In this document: in pieces, positions 54,400-64,000 of the stretch
Layout: each line of letters opens with the position of its first letter
How positions within the stretch are numbered: position 1 is the stretch's first letter
Source of the DNA: Nelumbo lutea
Lineage: Eukaryota; Streptophyta; Magnoliopsida; Proteales; Nelumbonaceae
Assembly (NCBI GenBank): GCA_022828595.1
Contig: JAKGHH010000002.1
Location: forward strand, 72,512,383-72,576,382
Direction of reading: 5' to 3'
Length of the DNA: 64,000 nucleotides
Position numbers and translations under genes: made by a program
Notes under the pieces: generated by a model
Databases searched by the model: none
Told to the model about the DNA's origin: nothing
What the model saw: only the letters and a program-made list of their open reading frames with translations

Positions 54400-56419
54400 A
54401 GAATCAAAAGGGAATAGAGTTCATGCAAGCAGGTCAGTGGAGGAGATCCTTGAAGATAGAAGCAAAAAAATTCCTGTTCGAAGAGATGAGAATCAAGGGG
54501 AAGGTAAGCCTGAAGGTAAGGGAAGCGAAAAAGGGTACAATATTGTTGGAAGGATTAGAAGTGATCGAGTGGCTAAGAGAGTTCATAGCTGGAGCCTGTT
54601 CAAAAGGTAAGTAGATAAACTGGCAGGATTTTAGTACATTAGAAGGGAGAAGATATGTTGTTGAATGTAAGAGGAATAGAAAAGGCTTCTTCATAGCTTT
54701 GGCTGAATTTTTTGGTAAGGGACGAAGGCAATTGGTGTGTCTACCAGTAGGAAAACAGAGCCAAGGATGGGGGGAAGTTGACTGGTTGCAAAAGAGTAGC
54801 AAATGATAAAAAAGCCTCCATAAGGGAGGAGAAGGCATATCTCAACAACAGCAGGGTAGAACAAGGGCCAGTGGTCATGGCAAAAACAAAAGGCCAATGC
54901 AGAATGGTGGGAGGTCTAGAGAGAGAAGAGTGGGATAGTAAGTTTGTGATACAAGCCAAGGAAAAGGTTAATGATTAGAGGAGGGTAGCTGACTTACTGG
55001 CAACCAGGTTGAAGCTGAAGAGTGTTTTCATAGTAACCCCCTTCGATAACTGTAAAGCCCTTCTAGATCCAGTAGAGAATGAATTGGAAATATCAGTTAT
55101 CAATATTCAGGCTGATTTCGGACCATTCACAGTCTAAATGGAATCCAACATCCAACTCCAAGGATTTATTTGTCGAAGATGGTGTGGTGGTGCGTGTAAT
55201 AGGCTTGCCATTTCATCTGTGGAAATAAGAAGTAGCAGAGTCTATAGCAGTATTGTGTGGAGGAATCTTGAAAGGAGCTTTCTGGGGTGATCTTTATTCA
55301 GTAGCAATCCTGCTAAGTGGTGTGAAGCCAGAAGACATTCCACGAAAGGAAAAGGTACGAACATATGAGAGTTTTGTCTCTGTGTGGCTAGCATCCTCTA
55401 TTGAAGCAGGGTTGTGGAAGGAGGCTCGTATGGTAGGAGGGGAGAAGGAGGAAGAAGAAGCATTACGTGGACTTGTGAGATTGGTTAATTCAAATGGGAA
55501 GGAATGTTTCACTAAAAAGGGCCAACAAATTCTGGGAAGCCAAAAAGCTTTGGGGCAGATGGAAGGTCAAACCTGTAGAAAGCAAGAAAAGGCTATGACA
55601 AATGGCAGATCTTTTGCGCAGGTGGTGTCAGGGGAAATAGACAAAAATATACCAGTGTCTAATGGGAGAGGGCTGAACCAGCAACCTCAGACAGGGAGGG
55701 TTGCTGGTTCGACCATTAAAACAGCGGGGTGTGACTTGTTAAGAGGTCACGTGGGAGGAAAAGACTTAGAAAATGGGCCCAATCGAGTGGAGAGGGACAA
55801 GAATCGGCCGTGAGGATGGATGCGGGTACTCCAGTGTCGGAAACACAGAGAAAGGTATTCCAAGTGGGTAGGTCGTCAGGAAGTGATTCTTTCACCATGT
55901 CTACTTCACAACCTTGTCCAAAAAGGGGAACGGCTTTAAAACCATTTGTCGACTGTCAGCAAGTCATTTCCAGTGATTCTAGTCCTACCCCCGTTCTTTC
56001 AGGTATGGGTGTCAATTCTGTTTTAGGTACCGACTTGTTTGCTATGCCTGTGACAGATATCCCAGCTTCCCATCCAGGAGTTTCTGATGCAAGAGAGAGG
56101 GTGATAGTGAAAGGAGGAGAGAGGATGTTGGAAGGAAGCAGTAAGGGGGAGGCGGATAGAATTTGGGAGATGATCTGTACAATGATGGAGGAACAAAATA
56201 AAAAGGAAGGACTCATAGAAAGATGTTGTAGCCAAAATAAGTGTGAGAAGGGTAAAATTCTTTCTCAAACATTGGCTAGAAAGGATGGAGAAATTGGGAA
56301 AGGGGGGGGAAAGAAGAACAAATAAGAAAAAAAGATCTAAAGTGGAAAGGATAATCCCATACATTGAGGGAGATTTAGAATTTAGTGGTAGAGGAGATAG
56401 GAGGAAGGGCCTAAAATGA
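54400..56419 (+). pseudogene. LINE-o ORF1, broken
   Basis: A copy of the LINE-j ORF1: MQAGQWRRSLKIEAKKFLFE, FIAGACSKGK, then FVIQAKEKVND, a segment with stops, CGGILKGAFWGDLYSVAILL, and GRSFAQVVSGEID (about 55607). A deletion of roughly 370 bp near 55792 removes the LSPDRRNPRY region present in LINE-g and LINE-j. The last part ends like LINE-j, with GDRRKGLK and a TGA (56417-56419) overlapping the ORF2 ATG. Recognisable ORF1 starts at about the same point as in LINE-g (gagttcatgcaagcaggtc). Confidence 0.8.
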
Positions 56420-59400
56420 GGAGATTATGGCCTTTTCATGGGTGTTTTTGCTATTTTGTCTCGAAGAAAATTATTAGCTAGAATGTAAGAGGGTTAGGGA
56501 GTGCAAGAAAGAGAAGGGTGATCAAAGACCTACTCCAAAGGGAAAAACCCGATATTGTGCTGTTACAAGAATCCAAAATGATGGAATTAGATGGGAGATG
56601 GGTGAGGAGTTTTTGGAGGTCTAGAGGATTAGGTTGGAGCTCGTCTCCTTCTTGGGGAGCCTCGGGGGGGATCGTAACACTGTGGAGGGAGGATGTGGTG
56701 GAAGTAGTGGAAGAATTGATAGGCATATTCTCAGTTTCCATTAAGTGTAAGAATGTAGAGAATGGGTGTGTATGGGTCTTAACCAATGTTTATGGCCCTA
56801 ATTCCTATAGAGAGAGGAATGAGATGTGGGAGGAACTGTATGCAATCAAGGGGCTATGGTATGGTCCTTGGTGCCTGGGCGGGGATTTTAATGTCATTAG
56901 ATTCTCTGATGAAACCAGTAATCCCCAACAGGTAATTTCAACAAGCATGAGGAAATTTAATGGTTTTATTGAAGAATGTGAAGTGAAGGAAATACCTCTG
57001 CTGCAAGCCAGTTACACTTGGTCCAACCTTCAGGTAACTCCTTTGTGTTCAAAGCTAAAGGAAATACCTCTGCTGCAAGCCAGTTACACTTGGTCCAACC
57101 TTCAGGTAACTCCTTTGTGTTCGAAGCTGGACAGATTCTTATTTAACCTTGTCTAGGAGAATAGTTTGCAAAACTTGGTTGCTAGAGCATTACCCAGAGT
57201 CACCTCCGATCACTGTCCTATCCAGATAGGTACTGAGTCATTTTCTATAGGACCCAAACCTTTTAAATTCGAAAATATGTGGCTCACCCATCCAGATTTT
57301 GTGAAAAACGTTTCATAAGAAATTAAAAAGGTTGAGAGCCAAAATAAAAGAGTGGAATAGAAATCATTTTGGTAGAATTGAAGAGAAAAAATTGTACCTA
57401 ATCTCTCGAATAGAAAACATGGATGTAAAGGAACTGCAAAATGGGTTGACCGAGGAGGACAGAGTGTTAAGGAGACAATTGAAAAAGTATTTGGAAGAGG
57501 TGTTACTGAAGGAAGAAATCAGTTGGAGACAAAGAAAGAATCTTGTCGTGGAAGGTGATTACCAACCAGGATCTTGTGACCAAGCTAGAGATAGGAGAGG
57601 AGGTGATTACCAACCAGGATGACATAGCCAGAAAATTTGTGGACCACTTCAAATCGATTTATAGAAGACCTTTGAGTGAGAGACCAGTCGTGGAAGGGGT
57701 GGAATGGCCAAGAATTGATGATGGAGTGGCAAAGTGGCTGGAAAGGGATTTTGAGGAAGAAGAGATTAAGAAAGTTGTGTCTTTCTAATGGATAGATCCA
57801 AGGCTCCACATCCAGATGACTTTACAAAGGGTTTTTATCAAGACTGTATGGAGGTGTTGAAAGAGGATTTAGTTGAAGTCTTTAAGGAGTTTGCAGGCAA
57901 TCACATTATAAGCCCTGGAATTAATGCCACCTTTTTGGCCTTGATACCTAAGAAGAATGATGCCAACTACCCAAAAGATTATAAGCCTATTAGTCTGGTA
58001 ACAAGCATCTATAAAATTCTGGCTAAAGTGCTCTCGTTGAGGATCAAAACAGTCCTCCCTTCTATCATTAGTGAAACCCAGGGGGCTTTCATTCAAGGGC
58101 AACAAATAACAGATCAGATCTTAATTGCGAATGAGTGTGTGGAGGAAATGAAATGGTCTAGGAAGAGAGGTTTCATTTGTAAATTGGATCTTGAAAAGGC
58201 CTATAATTTGGTGGACTGGGAGTTTCTATTAGAGGTTATGTGAAACTGTAGATTTGGGGACAAGTGGTGTAGTTGGATTTTTTGGTGTATCAATACTTGT
58301 CACTACTCTATTCTAGTAAATAGTATGGTGAGGGATTTTTTTCCAGCTTGCAGGGGTGTCAGGCAAGGGGATCCACTCTCACCCTTCCTTTTTACCTTAG
58401 TAGCTGAGGTGATTAGTAGGGTCATTACTAAGGCTGACAGTGAAGATGCCATTAGGGGTTGGAGAATAGAGAGACACCAAGTCCCCGTCACCCACCTTCA
58501 ATTTGCAGATGACCTAATGATCTTTTGTGAAGGAGGTTTTAGCGAAAAGGTAGCAAACCTAAAGGAGCTAATCAAGGAATTTGAAAGTATTTCTAATTTG
58601 AGAATAAATTTGGAGAAGAGCTGCATAGCGGGTATAAATTTGGAGATAGGGGAGGTCGAGGCTATCGCGGAGTGTCGAGTGTTCCACCTCTGCTTAGCCT
58701 ATGTCATACTTAGGGCTTCCTTTAGGGGCAAATCCTAGGGAGAGTAGATTTTGGACCCTAGTGATAGAAAAGTTTGAGAAGAGATTAGCCTCATGGAAGA
58801 GAAATTATGTATCTTTAGGAGGGAGAATTACCCTAATAAGAGCTACCTTGGCTAACTTACCTACCTTTTTTTTTGTCTGTTTTTAGGATACCAGTTAGGG
58901 AAGTTAGGAAACTGGAGAAGTTGATGAGAGATTTCTTATAGGAGCCAGGACAAGAAAAAAATGATCACTTGGTTAATTGGGAAATTGTGTGCAGAAATAA
59001 AGAAGAGGGGGGTTTGGGACTTGGGAGGGTAACTAGAAAAAATCAAACTATGTTAGGGAAATGGTTGGCGATGGCCATTGGAAAGAGAGAGATTGTGGCA
59101 TGAGGTGGTGGAAAGCATTCATGGGAGGTTAGAGAATGGATGGGATGCTGGTGTATCAAGGCAAACTAACCTAGTAGCACCTTGGAAGGCCATTCACAAC
59201 ACCCTTCCTCAATTCCTCAATTTTATCAGGTATGAAGTTTGTTCTGGCAACACTGTTCATTTTTGGGAGGATATTTGGGTAAGAGACACACCTTTAAAGG
59301 ATTTGTTCCATTCGCTATTTTCTGTTTCTTTGTACAAAAAAGAGGTTGTCTCAAAATTTGTCTCACCTATGGGAACACCCTTAGATCCTACTTGGGATTT

Positions 59401-60567
59401 TGGGTTTCGTAGAGGACTTAGGGATGATGAAATTGATTCTCTTTCTGCTATGCTCGGTTGTCTTAATCAGGTTTGTTTGGATCCCTTCAAGCCAGATAAG
59501 AGGGTTTGGACTCCTAGACCCAATGGAACCTTCACTTGTGCTTCTTTCTTCAAGTCCATCTCTCAACTTTCTACTCACCAACCCTTTCCGTCAAAAGAAA
59601 TTTGGTGCAGGCCAGTTCCCCAAAAAATTATGGTGTTTTGTTGGGAAGTATTCCATGGGAAAGGAAACACTCTAGATAACCTACAAAAGAGAAGACCTTT
59701 CCTCTGTATTTCTCCTAATTGGTGTATCCTCTATAGAGCTCACGGTGAGGATTGTTACCACCTATTAATATCTTGTCCCTTTTCTGCAGACCTTTGGGCT
59801 TGGCTACTTTCGTTGTTTGGGAGTAGTTGGAGTCTACCAGTAGAAGTTCACAAGTTCTTCAACCATTCTACCTTTTATTGGCCTACAAAAATAGGGAGAA
59901 TTATGTGGAGATGTGCTCGTGTTACCTTGATTTGGACTCTTTGGGAAGAAAGGAATGTTAGAATTTTTCAAAAAAGGAAAGGAGCAGTCAGGAATTGAAA
60001 GACTGTGTGTTAAATAGGGCAATACCTTGGCTGAAGACCTTGGAAATCTTTAATCAATTCTCCTTTAATGACTTTTGGAGAAGTTGGTCAGCAGTAGCGA
60101 GGTGTTCATCCCTAAAGGACAAATCAATTACAAGCTGGTCTCCTCCATCCGAAAACTCACTGAAGTTGAACTTTGACGGAAGTAGCATGGGTAATCCAGG
60201 ATTATCCGGAACGGGGGGTGTTTTGAGAAATGAGAAGGGAGAGATTTTGTTGCTCTACTCAGGTCCCTTGGGAATTGGGGACTCCATCAGGGCAGAACTT
60301 TTAGCTGCTATACAAGGGGTGCAATTTGCAAATCAGATGGGGGTACAACACCTAACAATCGAGGGGGATTCCAAAGTGGTGGTGGGTTGGTTGAAAAATC
60401 CTGAAGAGGCTATGTGGCGTTATAAGAAGGAAATAAAGAAATTTAGTTGGTTGACAAGGAATATGTTGGTCACTGTAAAGTGGATGGGGAGATCAGCAAA
60501 TACTTTATCAGATGTGTTAGCTAAGCAAGGGGTAAATAGGGAAGAATTGTTTTGGGCTCAGTTGTGA
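56416..60567 (+). pseudogene. LINE-o ORF2: endonuclease, RT, zf-RVT, RNase H
   Basis: EN is nearly identical to LINE-j (PSWGASGGIVTLWREDVVEV, GGDFNVIRFSDETSNP) with the same two TAG codons (56479-56481, 57154-57156) and the AAG start lesion. It has a private in-frame 72-bp tandem duplication. Linker deletions lie near 57310 and 57535. RT: DRSKAPHPDDF (GPDGF changed), KLDLEKAYNLVDW, TGA near 58241, RGVRQGDPLSPFLF and LQFADDLMIF. The connector reads SYLGLPLGANPRESRFWTLV. The zf-RVT frame (59078-59998) is open for 306 codons with CILYRAHGEDCYHL (Cys-to-Tyr). RNase H (59995-60567, 190 codons) is intact: LNFDGSSMGNPG, RAELLAAIQ, LTIEGDSKVVVGWL and ANTLSDVLAKQGV. Confidence 0.88.
56986..57129 (+). 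repeat. 72-bp tandem duplication in LINE-o endonuclease
   Basis: Units 56986-57057 and 57058-57129 both encode KEIPLLQASYTWSNLQVTPL plus CSKL. They differ at only two third positions near their ends. LINE-g and LINE-j have a single unit. The duplication keeps the frame. Confidence 0.95.
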
Positions 60568-60660
60568 TTCTTGCTTTTCTTTCCTAGTTTACTTGTAAGA
60601 TTCAAGGAGGGGCTGCAGCTCGCACCTCTCCTTGGGATGTTGTATGAACTCACTCTAAAC
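60568..60660 (+). other. LINE-o 3' UTR, truncated
   Basis: This is the family 3' UTR (ggggctgcagctcgcacctctcc). Homology to LINE-g stops after tatgaactcactctaaac, before the aataaac box and poly(A), so the last 40-50 bases were lost. Confidence 0.75.
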
Positions 60661-60904
60661 TATTTGATAAAGAAAACAAGCTTGAACAAAGTATGGGTTT
60701 CCCTATATAAGAATATAAACTATGTTTACTAAAACCCCTTAATTACATTCCTTAGAGGAAATACCCTTTGATTTCAATTTTATGTGAAAGAAATATTTTG
60801 CAAGGGTTAGACCCAATGACAAGTATAAGCAGGCCCATCAACTTGGGCTCTCAATAGGTTATACCAATGAGTGGGCCCCACAATCAATGGATATGTCATG
60901 GGAC

Positions 60905-61285
60905 CCAACCACTATGGGGTTATATATTGGGTATTTATGTATTTTAAACTTGCCTATCTTAATAGTGGGTTCCAATCAATGGGACCCACTATGTTGATTT
61001 AATAGTGGCCTTGCTGATAAGTGGGACCCACTATACTAACTAGATAGTGCACATTGCCCAGGCCCACTTTGATATTTTAAACTTAATTATTTTAACAGTG
61101 GGCCCTACTAATAAATGGGACCCACTATGGGTATTTGATAGTGGCATGGCCCACTTTGGTATTTTAAACTTGATTATTTTAACAGTGAGACCCACTGATA
61201 AGTGGGGCCCACTATGTTGATTTGATAGTGGGTGTGGCCCACTTTAATGTTTTAAACTTGAATATTTTAACAGCTATGTTATTTA
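60905..61285. repeat. Degenerate tandem repeat with GTGGGACCCAC words
   Basis: The word ttttaaactt recurs at about 60943, 61075, 61162 and 61250, spacings near 132, 88 and 89 bp. Between copies lie attattttaacagtg, gtgggacccactat and ttgatagtgg. The palindrome gtgggacccac (or gtggggcccac) appears several times. At least three imperfect units are present. No coding sequence. Confidence 0.8.
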
Positions 61286-63184
61286 CATATTAGAATTTTG
61301 TAAAACAGCTATATGGTGGGATAATTATGGAGATTGCATGTCAAAGTTAAAAGAAATTGGCAATCCATATTCTTAGTTTGACATGGAATTCTAGGGCTTG
61401 TGAACAGAATTGGACTACACTTAAGCAAGTAATGTGCCTATTCTTAATTTCTATTATTATTTAGTAGATTGGATTTTATGTTAGGGAGTAGATAAGAATT
61501 TATATAATTCTTGATTTTAAATGTTTTTAGATACATTCAAAAAGGAGAAATCATTTGGAAGAAAAGAGGCTGAGAGATTTAGTATTTGTTAAATACAATC
61601 ACTAACTTCAAATCTGTCATGAGAGCTTGATCCAATTTGCCGATGAGACATGGAGTTAGATGATGATACTGAAAAGGAGGATCATTCCCTTTCTGATGAT
61701 TCCACATGGATGGACATGGGAGAGTGCTTTACTAAAGTTGAAGGAATTATAAATAAATGAAGCATGGTAGGTTTCATTTTATTACCTTTATAATTTATAA
61801 CTTTATGTTTTATTTAAATAATTATAATTTATTTTACCTTTAGGTCCTAGGGATCTACACAAGAGGATAAGAAAAAGGGACAACCTAACTTCAAGATGAA
61901 GAAGAGGAAGAACGTGTTTCTTCACCAGATGAAGGAGCAAGAAGATGAAGACAACATTTAGCTTGATGATGATGATGATATATTTTGATAGATGATAGCT
62001 AAGTTTTTTTTTTTCACATTTTGATTACAAAGGAGATTTACTAGGGGCATATGATATATTTATACGGTGCTATTGGCTATCTTTTTGTATACTTTGTATA
62101 AGGGAACTAAATAGGATATTATGTTGCCCCAAAGTTGTCTTTTTTGTTGAGCCTTGAGGCCATGAAGATATGAACATAAAGCCATGTAGAGCCCATATTA
62201 TATGATCATATCAAATAGCAATACAATGAAAGATCTGGTTTTTTTATTGCTCAAATTGAAGTTGAACTTGATCATACTATGGCATTTTTTTTATATTAAT
62301 CACTACCTGACACCCCTTTACTCTTTTAAGTGAACAGTACAACATCAAATCAACAGCTCTTTTCTTTGATAATAGCGGGATTCGGAACCACACCACCACT
62401 GGGGCAATTCATCCAACGGACCAACATTAAATTATGAATTTCAATTATAGTATGAAAGCACTGTAATTGCTAGACTCACTATTACCACTACCTATTTATA
62501 TTATGTCTATAGGCTGAAAATTAGTACAAAGTCATTTTTTCTATTTTTTGAGAGGTTTAGGGATTTTTGACAATTTTTAGAAAAATGAGAAAAAAAATCT
62601 TAGGATTTACAATACGATTATGATTTTCAGAACATTCACTCAGTCCTTTTTGATGAATGATTGTACATAAAAGGATATTAGTAAGGTAGTATGAACTGGG
62701 GTGGTGCCATTTATCATTGTATAAAATCATATTATGTACTGCTTGTACATGACCTATGTAAATTCTGTTTTTAAGCAATAAAATTTCTGTTGCTGATTAA
62801 AAATAATAAAATAGACATTATTAAACTAAATTATTCATTTTGTGGATTTATATATGAAATAGTGGTTCAGACTTAAAAGAAGAGCTTGTAGGTTGTAGCA
62901 TTAGGATTAGGCAATGAGAAGAGAAGTAGAAGAAGAAGAGCAAGGAGAGAAGAAAAAGGATCCAAACAATCAGAGAAAATAAAATCCAACTTTAGCCCAG
63001 CCAACCCATATTTCTAGATTTACTAATGTTGGGTACAAATACTAAAGTGCCCCTAATTAAGTATGGAACACACAACTTAAAGATAAACAAAAAGGGCATT
63101 ACACTTAATAATAAAAGAGAAAAAGATTATAAAGGGCCTATATAAGTAGGCTACTAACAAAAATTCCTTTATATTATTATTTTG
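61286..63184. other. A+T-rich DNA, one possible eroded gene end
   Basis: No family is recognised. A short plus-strand frame at 61656-61766 (MELDDDTEKEDHSLSDDSTW then MDMGECFTKVEGIINK) is acidic. It is followed by an intron-like gap with a gtaggt donor (61769) and a ttttacctttag acceptor, then lysine-rich codons (61860-61957) and LDDDDDIF before a stop. This looks like the 3' end of a decayed gene or transposase, but the parts do not join without a stop. The remaining bases hold poly(A)-like and T-rich tracts only. Confidence 0.3.
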
Positions 63185-63849
63185 CAGTGTTTTAAAAGCA
63201 CAAGGTGCAAAAAAAAACGCAAGGGTCAATTTGCGCCTGAGGCACATGCCTTTTAAGTAAGGCACAAAATTACAAAAAAAAATAAAGCTAAAAAATAAAA
63301 AAAAAAAGTCAGAAATTTCAAAAAAATGCCAAAATTTAAAAAAAAAATGCAAAAAAATAAAAAAGTATTAAACATAATGTTCATAAAAAATATAAACTTA
63401 AATTTTAAAATAAATGTTTTAAAAAACCTATTATCTAAAATTAAAATACATAAACATAACATGTAAAGCGTATTCAAATGAAAATTTAAAAATATAAACA
63501 AACATATAAAGCATTTTCAAGCATATAAAACCCACAATCTCTTTTTTTCTTAATTGCATTGCTTCAAGTAGCTAATGTGATGTAAAACATATTGCATTCT
63601 TGATTCTATGAGTCGCCTTTGAACCACACCCCTCGAGGCAAGCCCGAACAAGTCCATGTTAGGGTCCGAAATTCTTATTTCTCACATAAAAAATAATGAT
63701 TTTATAACTTTCATTGCCTTTTAAGAAGATATTTTATTGCAATGAATGAATGAACAACATTAGCAAATAGGGGGTTCTACTCTGCTCCAGTTCACATACC
63801 CCAAAATGTGTCTCACCTATGTGCCTAGGCACGCCTTTTTAAACCACTG
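63185..63849 (+). mobile_element. hAT-type nonautonomous element, copy 4 (665 bp)
   Basis: Ends are cagtgttttaaaagcac and cacgcctttttaaaccactg: CAGTG termini with inverted repeats of about 13 bp. Perfect 8-bp direct repeats ttattttg flank it at 63177-63184 and 63850-63857. The core matches copies 1 and 3 (cataacatgtaaagcg, acccacaatctctttttttc, cacccctcgaggcaagcccg). Only the left arm of the internal inverted repeat is kept, then sequence jumps to the right end. No coding capacity. This best-preserved copy defines the family. Confidence 0.93.
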
Positions 63850-64000
63850 TTATTTTGGTATTGGTATTTGTTAGGACTCAATCAACAAAAATGTTAGTAT
63901 ATGCAGTCTGGAACCCTTGAAGGCTTCAAAACCTAACTGATAACCAAGGAAGAACTTAAAATTTTCTCCAATCAATACATATTCTTCTTTTTTTCTTTTG

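Overview
This is a transposon-packed stretch of nuclear DNA from a flowering plant. The evidence is non-LTR retrotransposons (LINEs) ending in a zf-RVT plus RNase H module, Ty1/copia elements primed by initiator-Met tRNA (PBS tggtatcagagc), hAT-type miniature elements, and one spliced host gene of plant type. I cannot name the species. No rRNA, tRNA, CRISPR or prokaryotic signal was found.

Host gene. Five exons on the minus strand (38032-38132, 23236-23431, 23025-23117, 7174-7233, 6922-6996) join in frame through GT-AG sites. They encode 175 residues of a TrmO/TsaA-like (UPF0066) protein, the family that methylates N6 of tRNA adenosine-37. Two introns are short (118 and 177 bp). Two are huge (14.6 and 15.8 kb), and the flanking ones run past what I can trace. 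Almost everything from about 6.9 to 38.1 kb is intron filled with mobile DNA; the remainder is probably intron too, or flanking DNA.

Layout. 1-6050: LINE fragments (one interrupted by hAT copy 1, one by a 229-bp solo LTR), a gag-only gypsy remnant, and a minus-strand LTR whose primer site was hit by a 91-bp LINE tail. 6922-7233: host exons 5' and 4' (numbered in transcript order). 7284-7409: a palindromic MITE. 7550-12368: a LINE 3' end split by copia-A (7595-11805, TSD ctaaa). 12429-22314: a 5'-truncated LINE with an 18-bp TSD, split by a second, longer LINE (13949-21015). 23025-23431: host exons 3' and 2'. 23533-28982: copia-B, cut by two hAT copies and a LINE. 29765 to about 37650: the longest LINE, on the minus strand, with an intact 839-codon ORF1. 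38032-38132: host exon 1'. 38850-52190: a LINE that received a minus-strand LINE, which itself received copia-C (40371-46016, TSD tgaag), plus a 1.9-kb probable solo LTR. 52375-60660: further LINE copies. 60905-61285: a GTGGGACCCAC-rich tandem repeat. 63185-63849: hAT copy 4 with a perfect 8-bp TSD.

How it fits together. The elements are layered by nested insertion, and target-site duplications let many layers be ordered. LINE-g, LINE-j and LINE-o are one family and share two amber stops in the endonuclease domain. Most premature stops in the retroelements are TAG in CAG or CTGG contexts, as expected from deamination of CHG-methylated cytosine. The host exons, in contrast, are clean.
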